In this document: positions 43,124-55,790 of the stretch, piece by piece
Layout: each line of letters opens with the position of its first letter
Position numbering within the stretch: position 1 is the first letter of the stretch
Source: Scedosporium boydii
Lineage: Eukaryota > Ascomycota > Sordariomycetes > Microascales > Microascaceae
Direction of reading: 5' to 3'
Assembly: GCA_002221725.1 (NCBI GenBank)
Contig: NJFT01000060.1
Location: forward strand, 62,001-126,000
Length of the DNA: 64,000 nucleotides
Notes under the pieces: model-generated
Seen by the model: the letters and a program-made list of their open reading frames with translations, nothing else
Database searches by the model: none
Told to the model about the DNA's origin: nothing
Position numbers and translations under genes: made by a program

Positions 43124-44902
43124 CGCGGTCAGACGGTCTGAGCATCTCTCCGACAGGTCGTTTCCTTGTCGGTGCAGACGGTTCGTGGTGGTTGAGTGAT
43201 CAACTGCATCCCGAAGGGTGGATGAAGTTGCGATGTCGTAGTGAGTTTAGTCGCGGACGTGGATTAACTGCCGTTATGGCTTAGTCAGCCGGGGCCAAAT
43301 CCACTTGATCAAATACAATTGTACGTTGTCTCGTTGCCCAATCCACCCGAGAAGGATTTCGAATACATTGTAGAAACGGTGACGAGAGTGTAGACTGTAC
43401 TCTCCAATGTCGAGCAATCAATGACATCGGAACCATTAAACAGACCCAATAAGACCAATAACGTTGAACGATGAAAACGGACTCGATGCACTCTTGACTC
43501 AGCTCTCTTCCATTCAAGCGACTACAATTGTAATGCCCCTCAATGTTCGGTTGCAATGTTCCCCGATGTCTCGCATTGGCCGTATATCACGGCTGCCTAG
43601 AGATATCAATGTATTATTAATTCACCCCGTCCCTCGACGTTATTCCTCCTCTGTTGCTCCTTTGTTCCTCTCACGTCTTACTCGAATCTAAGCCCCCGTC
43701 ATTCCGGATCACCCGAAAGACGAGGTGTTTGAACGAAGCGCACCAAAATGCAGTTCACATTTGACGACGACAAGGTCTCTGCCCTCCCTCTACGCCGCGG
43801 AACAACTCTAATCGGTTTTGCGCAGAAAGCTCTGTATCATTTGTATACCCTATCCAAAGGCTTTATAGCACTGCTCCTAACCAGACGATTCGCCCACCAA
43901 TCCATAGCCAAGCGAGGGACACCAGGAGTTGAGAGACCCAGCCAGACCTGTCCCGCTCCATCCCATCCAAGAGAATCAAAAATTCCGTACCAGACAGAAA
44001 CGCCAGTGACACCGCCCAGGCAATCCAAGCCCCTGCTTATCCCCCAATGATCAAGGACGAACAAGATGTGAAGAAATGAAGAAATGAAGCGCGCAAACAT
44101 CAGATGAAACCCGTTAACCTTATGCGTGTATATTTCGATGACCCCTTCCTATGGGGTTCCTTGACCTTTCCTACCGCGTAAAGAAAAGAAGACCATAACG
44201 ATTCATAAAAAGAAGAAGCAGAAGCAGAAAAAAAAAAAAAAAACATCTTAAAACCCGAGAACTCCGGCGCTAGGCTAGCCCCCGGTTGATATAACGAGGG
44301 AGGAGAAAGGAAAAGAAAAAAGACAAAAAACATCAAACAAGAGGAAAAGAAACCCATGAAAATCGTAAATGCTGTCGTTCAACTTTGAAACGTGAGAATT
44401 CTTTCTGGGCGGTGTCGTAGTAAAAGATGAGGTCGTAGCTGGAGAGGAGGGGGGGAGCGCGGAATGATAAAGACGTCCCCCCAAAAGACGGGTATAGATA
44501 TACGTCTATAGGATGTCTATCGAGGCAAGGACAAGACTGAAGAGGATCGATCAACCGCGGTGCTGTATTCCTCACGGCCGTATGACGTAGGCAGGCGATG
44601 AGTCGGGCCCAAATGTAGATCGGGGGGAAGGAGGGGATAAACCATCACGGAAAAGATGCTGCAGCGCGCTCGGTAACCGGATCTATATCAGGATGGTCCT
44701 GTAAGTCGGTATGAAATAAGGTGCGTCCATCCCTGGATATCGTCAAACGCTGGCCGTCAATAGTCGACTGATAGGAGTCGTCCTCTTCTCGTGCGTCTAA
44801 GGTAAGAGCTGAGGCCGAGGCCGTGGTCAAGGCCAGGTCCATGGAATAGAGGTTAGTGTTGCGAGGGGTGTTCGATGGCTCAGAAGACTGCTTGCCCAAA
44901 CG
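43124..44902. other. Intergenic region between Clr5-domain gene and the next minus-strand gene
   Basis: No confident gene. A/T-rich runs (44231-44246) and purine runs lie downstream of the neighbouring gene's stops. One short ORF with a good start context is listed separately. Confidence 0.45.
43748..44050 (+). CDS. Doubtful short ORF, 100 residues
   Basis: ATG with A at -3 (CCAAAATG), starting MQFTFDDDKVSALPLRRGT, with a hydrophobic stretch around LSKGFIALLLTRRFA and a Pro-rich tail. Not recognised. The first twenty codons have coding-like C-ending choice, the rest does not. It could be a chance ORF or the first exon of something not seen. Confidence 0.2.
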   Translation: MQFTFDDDKVSALPLRRGTTLIGFAQKALYHLYTLSKGFIALLLTRRFAHQSIAKRGTPGVERPSQTCPAPSHPRESKIPYQTETPVTPPRQSKPLLIPQ

Positions 44903-45145
44903 CTACTTGAGCCTGCTGGTTCTGTTGCCCTCGGCATCACCGTAACCATTGCCATTGTATGGCCTGTCGATGAACATTTCTTTGTCCTTTGCGGATGCGC
45001 CTCTATCAGGTCCAGGATGAGACTGTGAGAGCCCTATGCTAAACCACTCATAGCCCACAACGTTCCTCTGTAGCCAGAGCACTGGGTCTCTTTCCAGGAG
45101 ATCTGGGTCAGATTTGACAAGGCCAGATTCGCGTAGTAGATCCTC
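44903..45145 (-). other. In-frame coding-like extension beyond TAG of the preceding ORF
   Basis: After TAG at 45148-45146 the same frame reads EDLLRESGLVKSDPDLLERD, then PVLWLQRNVVGYEWFSIG and an Asn/Gly/Asp-rich tail, ending at TAG 44905-44903 (80 sense codons). The amphipathic and aromatic pattern does not look like chance translation. A 54-nt stretch GTAGAC...CCCAG (from 45155) and a 36-nt stretch GTCAGG...GCTAG are both multiples of three and would remove the TAG if spliced; neither has a strong donor, and 36 nt is shorter than normal fungal introns. Confidence 0.6.
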
Positions 45146-46588
45146 CTAGCGTCTACCTGCCTTGAATAGCTTAGTCCTGACCCAAAGGATGAACGACGTC
45201 CACGCCGACGCCGTCCTACGTCGCGCAGAATGAATCCGGCGCGGCGGAGCATCGAACTGAGAGTCCTCGGCAGTAGGGGCGGCGCCAGGAGCAGTCGCCG
45301 CATAGTTCCTGGCCGCGAACTCGAGCTTTTCCGAGTCGAGGAAGCTCTCGTTGGTACCGGCCGTGTTCTTCCTGGAATAAGAGGGTCGCACTTCAGCGCT
45401 CACGCTGTTACGACCACTGGCCAGTCCACTTGACTTTGCGAGCTGCTTCTGCTTCTTCACAAATTTCTGTGCTTCTCTCTCGACCTGGGCATCGCGCTTC
45501 CGCGCGGCCTTTTCGTCGCGTAGTGCCTGCTTCTGGGCTTCCTTATCCTCAAACTCTCTCCGAGCCCTTCGGATTTGCTCCTGGCGGGATGCGGTATCGA
45601 GCTCGGAACGGGATCGTAGGCGGAAGTTCATTTCGAGTGAGCTTCGAATAGGTGACAACGTAGGGGCGACCGACGACACGGGCGAGGTAACCGATTGGGC
45701 CACTGCACATGCAACAGCCACGCTCGATGAGATGGGTGAGTCTTGAGCAGGTGATAGAACGTCAAGTCTCAGGTCGGACTTGCTCGTGGTTAGCATACCC
45801 CGCCCCAGCCTCGTAGCGGGGGTGGCTGCGTTACTTTGAGATGTGTTGATTCGAAGTGGAGGAGGGGCTGTGAGGTCGGTTTGGGAAGAGTTGGGCTGGC
45901 TGGCGACGGACGGTCGCCTCAGAGATGAGGGGTAAGCCTGAGTTGAGTAGTAATTCTTGAGACTATTTTGAGGGTCGAGGTCTTCGTCCTCCGTGATCGT
46001 CGGGGAATAATCGCGGACCAGGTTCGAGGTCTCGAAGGACGTGAGAGAGTTGGCGTAGGAAAGGGGAGGTGTAGATGAACGCGGTATCTGCTGGAAAGGA
46101 TGGACGAAAGAGCCGCTTCGAATGCCACCAAGGTGTCCGCTGCCAGACGTAGCTACAGACGTTCCACTGGTGCTGCGAGCATGTGAATATTTTCGAGAGC
46201 CAGCCCCAGGTCCTGCTCCACTCAAGTCCGTTGCTGAGAGACTGAAGCTCACGTCCTTACCGCCGCGAACCATAGTTGCACCTGCCTCGTTGATACCCAG
46301 ACCGCCGCCTCCCGCCGCTCCACCTCCTCCCAAGCCTCCTCCTCCTCCTCCTCCTCCTCCTCCGAACCGACTCTCATAGTTCCGTAGCGAGTTCGGCTTC
46401 CCAAATCCAGAACTCCCACCCCAACCATGGTTTCCATAATGTATTGCTTCCTCCCAACCGCGATCCAAATCTAAAGAATTCTTTTCCGAATGGCTCGTCT
46501 TTTTTAATATCGGCTTCATCGTCGGTTTGCTTCGAGATTTTGTGAGTTTCGTAGATCCTAGCATCGAGATATCCGAAAACGAAGCCAT
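45146..46588 (-). CDS. Unknown protein with poly-Gly tract; frame continues past the stop
   Basis: Single-exon ORF of 480 residues from ATG 46588 (MASFSDISMLGSTKLTKSRS). No known domain recognised. Features in order: basic Ser/Lys-rich start; a poly-glycine run (about 76-100) encoded by CCT repeats; a long Ser/Pro/Thr-rich region; a charged coiled-coil segment (about 330-380, core QEQIRRARREFEDKEAQKQA); and a hydrophobic/basic end TASAWTSFILWVRTKLFKAG before TAG (45148-45146). The next 80 codons in the same frame are clearly coding-like, so the annotated stop is suspect. Possible explanations are stop readthrough, an in-frame intron removing the TAG, or a CAG-to-TAG nonsense change. No signal peptide; the SFILW segment might touch a membrane. 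Confidence 0.75.
   Translation of the reverse strand: MASFSDISMLGSTKLTKSRSKPTMKPILKKTSHSEKNSLDLDRGWEEAIHYGNHGWGGSSGFGKPNSLRNYESRFGGGGGGGGGGLGGGGAAGGGGLGINEAGATMVRGGKDVSFSLSATDLSGAGPGAGSRKYSHARSTSGTSVATSGSGHLGGIRSGSFVHPFQQIPRSSTPPLSYANSLTSFETSNLVRDYSPTITEDEDLDPQNSLKNYYSTQAYPSSLRRPSVASQPNSSQTDLTAPPPLRINTSQSNAATPATRLGRGMLTTSKSDLRLDVLSPAQDSPISSSVAVACAVAQSVTSPVSSVAPTLSPIRSSLEMNFRLRSRSELDTASRQEQIRRARREFEDKEAQKQALRDEKAARKRDAQVEREAQKFVKKQKQLAKSSGLASGRNSVSAEVRPSYSRKNTAGTNESFLDSEKLEFAARNYAATAPGAAPTAEDSQFDAPPRRIHSARRRTASAWTSFILWVRTKLFKAGRR
46330..46374 (+). repeat. CCT trinucleotide repeat inside a coding region
   Basis: About ten uninterrupted CCT/TCC units flanked by imperfect ones; on the minus strand they encode the poly-glycine run of the unknown protein. 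Confidence 0.85.
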
Positions 46589-47650
46589 TTTCGAAAGGGG
46601 GGTTAGGTCGGTAGCGTCTAGCTTGGTAGATTTTTCCTTGCTCGTCCTCTCCTCAGTCCTTTCTACAGCTTCGTCAACGCTTCCGCCATGCGCTCACGTA
46701 TGATGAAAACAAAAGCACGGCCCAGGGTAGTCGGGTCCACCTTGCCGTTTATTTGAGCGACCCAGACTCGCTCGGGGATTCTTCTCTGGAGTATAAGCCT
46801 ATTGGCCAATCGTAGGATCTCATCCGACTGATGGCGTAACGGGGAAGGGCCAGTAACACCGGCACTAGAAACTCAACAGGAGACTATCTTGGGGCCCTTC
46901 AACAACACGGGACACCAAGAGAGACACACGACCGGGGGAACGGAGAGAGATGCGGTGTCAAATGGCCTAGGCCGCCAAGCCAAGTCTAGAGCCGTTCGAA
47001 GGAACCGTCAGTTCAGAAGAAGATAATGAGGGGCGTCGGCGGCGCTGATAAATTCATTTGGAAGACACCGTGCTGTCCTGTCACATGCGTTTGGCTGTCG
47101 CGAGAGATGAAAGGCGACTAGGGAGGGAGGGGGAAAAAAAAAGATCCCAAGAGACGGTGAAACCAGTGACGAAACAAGAAACCAGGAAGAAACTGTGTGA
47201 CAGGCGAGACGCCGCGTTGGTCAAGACACTGGGGAAACTTGGCGCACCAGTGCTGCCGTGTCGAGTGTCACGAGAAGCATAGGTGGGAAACTCTAAGCTT
47301 GCTCGAAGAGGCCGATAAATAAATGTCGGACCGGCACGCGCGGAGTGAGGTTGGCTGGTTGGCTGAGGGGTTTATGAATGAACGGACGGATGATTCGGCC
47401 GGTGGTTCCTGGGGGTGAAAAGCCGCGGACGTCAAAACGGAGTGCGTGGGTGAGAGTGGTTCGTCCGATGCACGGGTCCGCTCGGCTTTTGGTAGTCGTC
47501 GGTCGCTGTGGGTATCGCGATCGAGGGGTCGACGGTTCACGGTTCGAGGAGGTATTCCGAAAAAAATCAAAAAAAGGGGGTAGAGAATAATGATCTAGGA
47601 ATGAAGAGATTGAGTTGACGGGAAGATGAGAGGGGGTTACGAATATTCTG
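46589..47650. other. Upstream region of the poly-Gly protein gene
   Basis: The minus strand is CT-rich just before the gene (46620-46680). An upstream ATG at 46688 opens a short frame (MAEALTKL then stop) that would be an upstream ORF if transcribed. No gene recognised further out. Confidence 0.45.
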
Positions 47651-47866
47651 GTGACACCGCCCAAAGGCCAAGGCGGATTTGTTCGGGTCTACAAAGACGG
47701 CACACCTGTCAGCATACACAAACTCGGTCTCAGCCTGCAGAAGGACGGCCGGATGTTGTCCCTCAAAATGTTTACAACCGAGGGGGAGAAGGAACGGGAA
47801 TGGACGAGGCAGGAGGTGAGAGATGTGGCATATCATTGGCACAAGCCCAGGTTGATAGTAGCTTAG
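47651..47866 (+). CDS. Coding-like short ORF without ATG; fragment or relic
   Basis: 72 codons open from a TGA upstream to TAG at 47864-47866, with no ATG at the front. The sequence VTPPKGQGGFVRVYKDGTPV, then SIHKLGLSLQKDGRMLSLKM, has G/C-ending codons and a soluble-protein look unlike neighbouring chance ORFs. It may be the last exon of an unseen gene or a remnant; no family recognised. Confidence 0.25.
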   Translation: MTPPKGQGGFVRVYKDGTPVSIHKLGLSLQKDGRMLSLKMFTTEGEKEREWTRQEVRDVAYHWHKPRLIVA

Positions 47867-50800
47867 TGCAGGAGGAGGGGTGGATGGGTGGGTAGACTAT
47901 ACCTGGGGGGGTACAGTAGCGTGGAGGCGGCGCGGCGTGCTCTCAAGAAACAACTTGGAGGAGCACTTCGTGTAATTGGGAGATTCCAACCCAGGTCGAG
48001 TCAGGTTGGTTGAGCGAGCACAGCATAGCACACAGCACACGAAGAAGGGGAGATATGGATGGAGTGGAGTGCACCAGTGCGAGGAGATAGGAGAGAAGTG
48101 ATCAACGATGGACCGGGGGGCACGACGCTCATAGGCCAGGGTGGAAAGTTGGAGATTGGAAAAAGAAAGAAAAAATCGAAGAAAAATGGAGCTCGGATCA
48201 ACAATAGGACGAGCAAGCACTTGGAGTGGAGGACGTGAAGAACGGCCTGGCCTCACCCTCCATCCAATGCAAACATCAACATCAAATCAGCTGGACTGAA
48301 GAGGGGTAGTGTAGTTGAGCGAAGTGAGGAAGAGGGGATGAGGCAGCTTGAGCGCGGGGGGTATTATAACTCAAGCAAGCAATAATGCCGTAAATAGGTC
48401 TTGGTGGTATCAGGTTAGAGGAAGATGGAAGTGGCACATCAAAGTTGTCTTTTTTCGAGGCCAAGGTTGGAGAGGGGTGAAAAGGTAAAAGATTCAAACT
48501 TCAATGCAATCTCGCACTCTCTCGGCTATGAAATTGATCAATTGATGGCTTCAATTACACAGGGGAACAAAGCCTCTGATGTAGACTGTACAATCCCACT
48601 TCGAGTCGACTGATGAGCTGCCCGGCCAATCCCAGCACAAGAACCCCATCAAGGTTGGTGCATCGACCACGGAAAATCAGTACCCTTGCGCCGGATCGCC
48701 AGCAGATGCAAGGTTGGCCCGGTACCTCATACTTTCGTTTTTGTACCCCGAGAAAGCGGTCTTTCGCAACTTGACTGGATATCCCCAGCTTGGGGAAGAA
48801 TCTAGCCAGAACACTCGTACATAGATTAGCTGGTTCGATCTGCAATGCAATACGAAGTAAATTTAATCTAGCCTTACTGGTTCTTAACAAGTGCTAACAT
48901 AGCTTATTTTTCCCCGGTGCTGCAACTTTACAATTCATCCTGGTGGAAAAGGATGCGTACTGCGTAAATCGAGAATATTATTGTACTTGGATGGATGACG
49001 TGACTTTCAAAAGGATTTTGGAGACGGGCAAAGGGGGGAAATGACATTGACTGATTGATGCCAGCGGTGAGCAGCTGTTTGGAGGATACGTATGTAGGAT
49101 TACAACAAGTACGAAGTAAAGAGGGGTAGAAGGCACATTTTTGGCTTAACGTCCTGTCCAGCGTCTTTTTCAGATCAATGTGCTGTCTCTCAACCCCCCG
49201 GGGCGGTTTGCAGAGACATCTGCATTCGGAATTCCCTGCCGCACTTTTGGTCCCAAGAGAGACGGCACGTAGCACGCATGCTACCCTCGCAGGCGGGTAC
49301 AAGACACCGCCAAACCGGGGCTTTCCCGGCGACGTCTTCTTCCCCAGTCTGAAAAAAAGATGCCTTGGTCCGAGAGGAGTTGCCACTGCGAAGCAGTTCG
49401 ACTTGGGCTCAGCCTGGCAGCGGCAGTGCTAGTGGCGGTTTTTACTTTGCCAAGACGGAGATGCACAGAAAAAGAAAGAAAAAGCCGCAACAAGAGAGGG
49501 AGAACATTGAAGTCTTGAATACAGACACTGTCAATGGGCGAATGCAAGTTAGTTCCCAAGTTTCGGCGATGTGCGGGTGGGCAAAAAGGCTGGATCTGGC
49601 CAGATACAACTGCGCTGTATTGAGTACTTCATACTTCGTGAGTGGGTTTTTGGCGACTCGCAAAACTTCCGTACGCCCATCTCGGACCGCTTCTCCCAAG
49701 AAAGAAGGCTTGATACTTCGTAGATGTTGTCAGCGCCCTAGTCTACAGCTCATTGCCAAGATCCGCCCAAGAAAAGAAGCTTCGTCGTCTTTCGTCGCTA
49801 GTGGTTTTGTCTTGCTTTTATTTCTTCATTTTCTTTTCCCTTTTTCACCTTATCCCCCCTTCCCCGACCAGGGGGACGGGAGGTAACGGAAGACCAAATT
49901 ATCCCGAGATTCCATTTGGGACAATTCTCAGGCAGTTCGGTGTTTAGCCCAAAAAAGAAAGGAGGAGGGAAAAGGTTATCGGGCGGGGGCAGGCGGCAAC
50001 TTGTTTCTGATGTCCCTCACATCATCCATCTTTTTCTTCGCTTGACCTGTCCTGTCGGTGTCGGTTGCCCGTTTAATATGGGTAAGGTCAGACAAAGGCG
50101 GTGATCTGGCTGATACAGGATGTCACACAAAACAGGAACCATCCGTATCAAAAAAAAAAAGAAAAGAAAAGGCGTCAGCTCCCCTCATCCCTCCTTTAAA
50201 ACCTTCCCTCCCAGCGTCATGGATTGATTAACATTGATTGCGGCTTGGACGGCCAGGTTAATCTGCGGACGGCACGTCTGGCTGGCCAGGGCGGCAGAAG
50301 AAGAAGGCGCTCAGTCTCCCACAGACGAGATCGTCATAGGCGGAACAAACAGTCTTAGGCGCCTTGGAGATGGTTTAACTACGATTTCGCTTCGAGCGGG
50401 TCTATATTGTTCCTGATAAATGGTAATTGCTCTGATGTGGTGGTGGTGCGGGACTTCAAACACGGTTGTGCGGAAAGATTCCTGATGTGCGAGGTTCCGG
50501 ATAAGACTGAGACCCTCCGAGTAGGATTGCCTTCTTGGACAAGACCACCATGGTCTCATCTAATCCTATCATCACCCAAATCTACCAAGATTGTAGTCAG
50601 GATAATTTGGCAGGGAGCACATCACAATATCCCTGATATGATGCCTACTCTTAGTCGAGGTCAGGATGCTGCCCGATTTTTAGTTCGATATTGCTAGTTC
50701 GACTTCCCGCCTCTCTCTCTCTCCTCTCGCATTTGAACTAGAGACGAGACTGAAGGGTTCGAATGGGACCAGCTCAGGCAAAGGCGGTGGGTGGTTTTGG

Positions 50801-53800
50801 CACATGGCCAACCCCTCCCGCTAATGCACCTCGTCCTGCAAGCACTTGTAGTGGAATTAAATCAACCAGTCGCCGAATAAATGCTAGACAGGCAGACGTT
50901 GTCCTTCGTACAAAAAAGTTTAGGACGAGACATTTGCGCGCGCCGTACCGCCAGTCGAAGGACTGTAAGTATTTCATGCATCCGTAATCCCCGCTTCGAG
51001 AGCGCCACCTTCCAATGATGGTCTTCATCAGAGGGCACTAACTTCCGAACCGCCGACGTTCTGGTCACCGCCTGTTTATCAAAATCTCAATGGTATTTCG
51101 AGAAACCCAACGGCAACAATATTAGGCAACCCAAATGCGCGGCAGTTGGGGATTAGCACTTCTAAAAGCTAGTCGAAGAATCAAGTGAGAGGATTCTCAT
51201 CTCCCCATGATATCCTTTCAGCAGGAGCCATTGATATGGATTGGTCGGTGGAGGGGGGCGAGGTTCTCTCCTTAACCCTTGCCCATATTGTAAACTTCAC
51301 AGCTTCCAAATTGTCTGTTCCCAACAGCTGGGATCGGATCCATCCAACCAGTCACATGCAGTCCGGGAGGCAGGAAGGAACTCCCGGGGTCCAGAGCCGT
51401 CAAGGGCATCACCATAAATTGTCAGGCAAAGATAAACCCCGCCATCCGGATTATTTTCTAACACCACAACACAACCCAAGCCCAACTTGCACCCGGCCTC
51501 CGCCTCCCCATTTCCATCACTCTACCCCGCTATCCAGCGAGCATCGATGCGAATAGTTCCATTTGATACGACCATGTGATATTGAGGGTTTGTCCAGAAC
51601 CGGCCTAGGCGCATTCCGTCCCGCTCGTTATCGACGATATGACTTGGATTGGTTTAGTCGGTCCCTACCTACAGCCCGCTAACGCCAGGCGACTAAAGTA
51701 GGGCCATCCAGGCGGGACCAACCCCCTCTCCAGTCAATGGTGCGAGAGCTGTGAGGTGAATGGAATGGGGTCAATAGGTCCAGCTTCATCCCGCCTCGGT
51801 CTGGAATCTCTGCAACAGAGGAAGCTGAGCGGGCTCTGGAAAATACGTTCGTGAACCAAAGAATAATTGAAGACAAAAGGAATGATTATAGATTATATGA
51901 AGTAGCTGGAGCTCTGAAGAGGTATTTTAAAGCTGTACGAAGTCGTACACGCATGGTTTCCTCGCTTCGAGATCAAAGTCTCGCGCCCCAAGAAGCAACA
52001 CATTTGGGTTTACGCCGATGCCGAAAGAGGAGCGAACAGACTGACCCACTTTCAACCTCCTCTTCTCACCAGAAAGGAACCGGAGCATCTGTATCTGCAC
52101 CTGCCTGACACAGCGACGAGAGAGTGAGGCAAAGCTCGGGGTCCAAGTGAAATTTCGCGTCCTCTTCGACATGCCGGGTCCAGCACGTCCGAGCCTATTT
52201 GTGAACCGCACCTTATTCCGTCCCAAGCTTCCCCTTGGACTCGGAGAGTGCAATATCCAGCCCGCCGCCTGTTCCTGAGAGATCCAGGGGCCATTTAGCC
52301 AGTTCCCCGGAAGCATAGATGACCCGAATAAGGCTGAGCTAAATAGAGTATTGTCGTAACAGAATTGATTAAATCTGAGGTCGGTGCGGTCTTTTCCGCT
52401 TGTAACCTCGAGGGAAGGTGTCCCTGAGTCTTCCTACTAGATTCTCTTGGCCGAGGTCATCTTGATAGCATCCTCCCGAAAGACTGAGATCACCCTAAGT
52501 GGCGTGGGACATTTTGAAAAGAAAAGGGGGGTGGAAGCATGTAATCGAGTTGGCCGTCTTAGTTATTATCTTGCCGGAAATGGGTTCAAGCCGACCTTCT
52601 CACAATTTGCACGGCACCGGGACTTCTGCAGCTTGTTTCCGGGTTGTTAAACAGACAACCTCTTCGGGTACACGCTTTACAATAGGTTTAGAAAGTGATT
52701 TCACTGAGGCTATGTTTCCAAGTATATGAAAAGACCTATTCTAAGCTCTTGATTCAAATATTGAACAGTAGGAGCACTCTCCATGGAACCGTCAGCCAAA
52801 GACTTGGGCCGTGTCTTGGAGATATGACCGAACTGATCTCGGGATTACGCGCTCAGCCTTGCCTTTGTTCTGGCTGATAGATTTTCCTTTCTGGTCACCG
52901 AGCTGGCTCTCGATCCAATCAGCCTGTAAAGTGACCTTGGTGAAGTTCTGCACCTAGTATACAGTCTGCTTTGATGAGGCCGAACTTGAGGGCATAAAAA
53001 GACTTCACCGGTATGTTACTCTCCGCAGGTTCTCATCTCAGTCAGACCTTCCTGGTAGGTGAGGGCCCTTCAGTGCACATACATACTCCATAATTTGATC
53101 CTCAAGAGCATACCGCCAATAGTTTCCCAGTTCTGACCGATAGTCTTTAAGAAATCTAAAGAATCTGAAAGAGCTTCACCCCTTAGTTGACGGCCGAAGG
53201 TGAGGGCTGTTGTAGCCTGCCCCTAAGTCGGGCTAAAGAAGCTATTAGGAGCTATCCTAGCTCAAGGAGCCAGCGGGTAAGACATGACATCTGAACGGGC
53301 TGGCGCTCACAGCAGTTCAAATGTAATATCCCGGATAACAGAAAGTCGTACTCTGTGACACCTACCACAGATTGGATTCGAGAGGGCTCCACCGATGTTT
53401 AGGCCGCAATGGTAGAGTCTACGGCCTTATGTTCCATGCGTCCTACCCGAGAACGCGTCATGATTCGAAGAAGGCGATATCTCCCTCTTAGGAGGTGACA
53501 TGAGTGCTTCATTCGTTGACCTCCTTTAAAACCTTCAAGGTTCCATATAAGCATACTGGGTCTGACTCGGGGCGCACTTGTACGTTGCCAAATGCTTCTC
53601 GCCTACACAAGACGTGCATAGGAGATGAGTACGACCTGACCAAATAACTGAAAAAGGCCATCTCATCTCGGCACAGTCACCTATTGGGTATTGAGGGATA
53701 TCCTGGAAACATATCTGGTCATGCCACGACATACAATCTTGTCTATAAAGAGATGTCTACGGTATATAAAGCTGTCGAGCCCTTTACGATAGTAAGGGTA

Positions 53801-55000
53801 AGTGCCAGAAGGGGCAAACAGCGTAAATATTGCTCATGTTTTCAACTATTTTGCACCGTCCATGTGCGTGTCCCCTTCTGTCTTGGATCGAGCACTTTCT
53901 GCACTGCTCTATCATGATATGTATATAGATAGAGCACGAGACTCTCAGGGCGAGCCTTGATGCGGACTCGGGGCCACGGTGGTAATCTAAGGTATGTCAA
54001 CGGCGGAATAAGGCATGAAAAACTCGCCTGTTCCCTGCAAGTCAACCGTCACACGAAATATGCCCTCGGGCTCTAACAGCACCTTTGACAGACTGATATC
54101 TATATAAGACCAAGTTTCACGGGGAGGTGTCCATCCTTGCGCAGTCCCTGTGGGTCGTTGTGCGAGGCTGTGAAACTCTGTGGGAATATGGCAATGGCAT
54201 CACGAAAGTCTCATCCTCGGACGCAAGGAGTGTGAGGAATGTGAAACTTGTGAGAGGAGTAGGAACAGTAAGTTCCTCGCAGCTCAAAGAAATACCCCTC
54301 TTGCAAACACGTCTTCTAACTACAGATTCGATGGAAGAAGTTATACCCATCAGAAACGGGCGAACCTTGGAGGCGTACAGGTCGGCGAGGTCTCCAATCT
54401 TTTGGACGTTCCTAACGGCGACCCATGAGAAGAGGCCTCTTCAGGTAGAGTAAGATGTGGTGATAAACGTGGTCGCTACCGTATCTATTTCGGCGATTCG
54501 TACTGACTCTCTCGGGTTCACGCATGTCTCACGATGACGACGTCTCATGTCCAGATCTTCTCAGCTATAACTGTCGTGAGCCTTGCAACTTAGCTTGGGA
54601 CGACGACAGAGTTGAGAGTTATGTATACATGAGCTTCACTGGCTCCTTTCTTTTGTGTTAGTTTTGCATTCGGACTTGCCCATCACTGATTCCTTTGCGA
54701 CAGATATACACGCACTCCCTCTCTCCCCTCCTGCTCTCTCGTTCAGAAGTATCGACGTATAGCTCGTAGGCTCGTTATTTTGGTTCCCAGAACACCGACG
54801 ACAATACCATTCTAACTGCCTCCATCTTTTTCCAGACAGGAGCTGTTGTAGAGCTTGCGGACCACGATGCACCACGCCCTAATATCTCGCGGTGCTTCAT
54901 TTGCTTTCCTCCGCAGAACTGATACGGCCTTTCTTGGTAAGACCTATTCAACTAACATTCTGAAGCAGGGACAGGAGTTCTAACAAGACTATAACATAGG
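47867..55000. other. Gene-sparse right-hand region, first part
   Basis: No gene could be supported on either strand. TACTTCGTA motifs (or reverse form) lie at 48851, 49110 and 49714. A long purine/pyrimidine asymmetry appears at 49800-49870. The sequence at 52.4-53.8 kb has many stops in all frames and might be an old decayed element, but no recognisable protein fragment remains. Confidence 0.45.
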
Positions 55001-55763
55001 GGTAGCACCCGATGAGTAGATTCCCTGTCTCTGGACTTGTTACCTACCAAAAGAAGGAACAAGGAATCTGCCACTACATCTCTATCTTAACTGGACCTCA
55101 AGTCAAGGCCGACTCACCGCCTAGGGAAACATCCACCTCCTCCAGTTAACAAACATAGTATCAATACGGCATATTGGCTAAGGGTGGCCCCATTGATGCC
55201 GTGGAGTATACGCTATCTCCATCTGAGAGTCTCACATCCTGGTGATAAGCAATGGCATAAATTTGTGGCAGATCGAACACTTCACTCAACCATCTTGATA
55301 CTCTCAAGTAGCAGGTGCCAGTTTTCCTCAAAACCGGTGTGTACACCAACAACGAGCTCTCATCAAGCAACCTGAGCCGTAGAATGACACTGTGCTACCA
55401 TAATCCGCGTCAACAGGTGAGCACGCGACAGGGACCTCTGAGACCTCAAGATTTTCGCCATCGCTCCAGGGTCAAGCGAAAAATGCATCTGCATGCTGAC
55501 CCCTTCTCATGGTCCACAAAAAAAAAAAAACCCGGGATCATCTCAGAAAACTTCCCCGAGCGTTGCGTCCGGGTACCCGATAAGTCCTCAGCGGCCCGAG
55601 TTCAACATTCCAGAAGATCGCCAAGGCCAGACATTTGGAGACCGTAGTTGAGTGCTCGGCTTACAATCGGAAGAAAAGTCGGGGCCTATTTTCTTCCTCT
55701 TCTTCGTCTTCGCCGTGGGTAGGGCAAACCCTATCTCCAGGCCGGGTTCGCGGTTCGCCGTGT

Positions 55764-55790
55764 CCGTTCCAACCGTTCCAACCGTTCCAA
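55764..55790 (+). repeat. Three tandem copies of CCGTTCCAA
   Basis: Exact 9-bp unit repeated three times, in gene-free sequence. Confidence 0.9.

Noticed and set aside
44645..44899. 84-residue ORF downstream of the poly-Gly gene as an extra exon
   Set aside because: Lies after the second in-frame stop and has no splice sites linking it; treated as 3' flank.
50750..50770. GGGTTCGAATGG as a tRNA B box
   Set aside because: No paired T-stem or acceptor stem around it.
52440..53740. Possible retrotransposon relic
   Set aside because: Translated both strands by eye around 53.1-53.7 kb; no reverse transcriptase, integrase or gag motif could be recognised.
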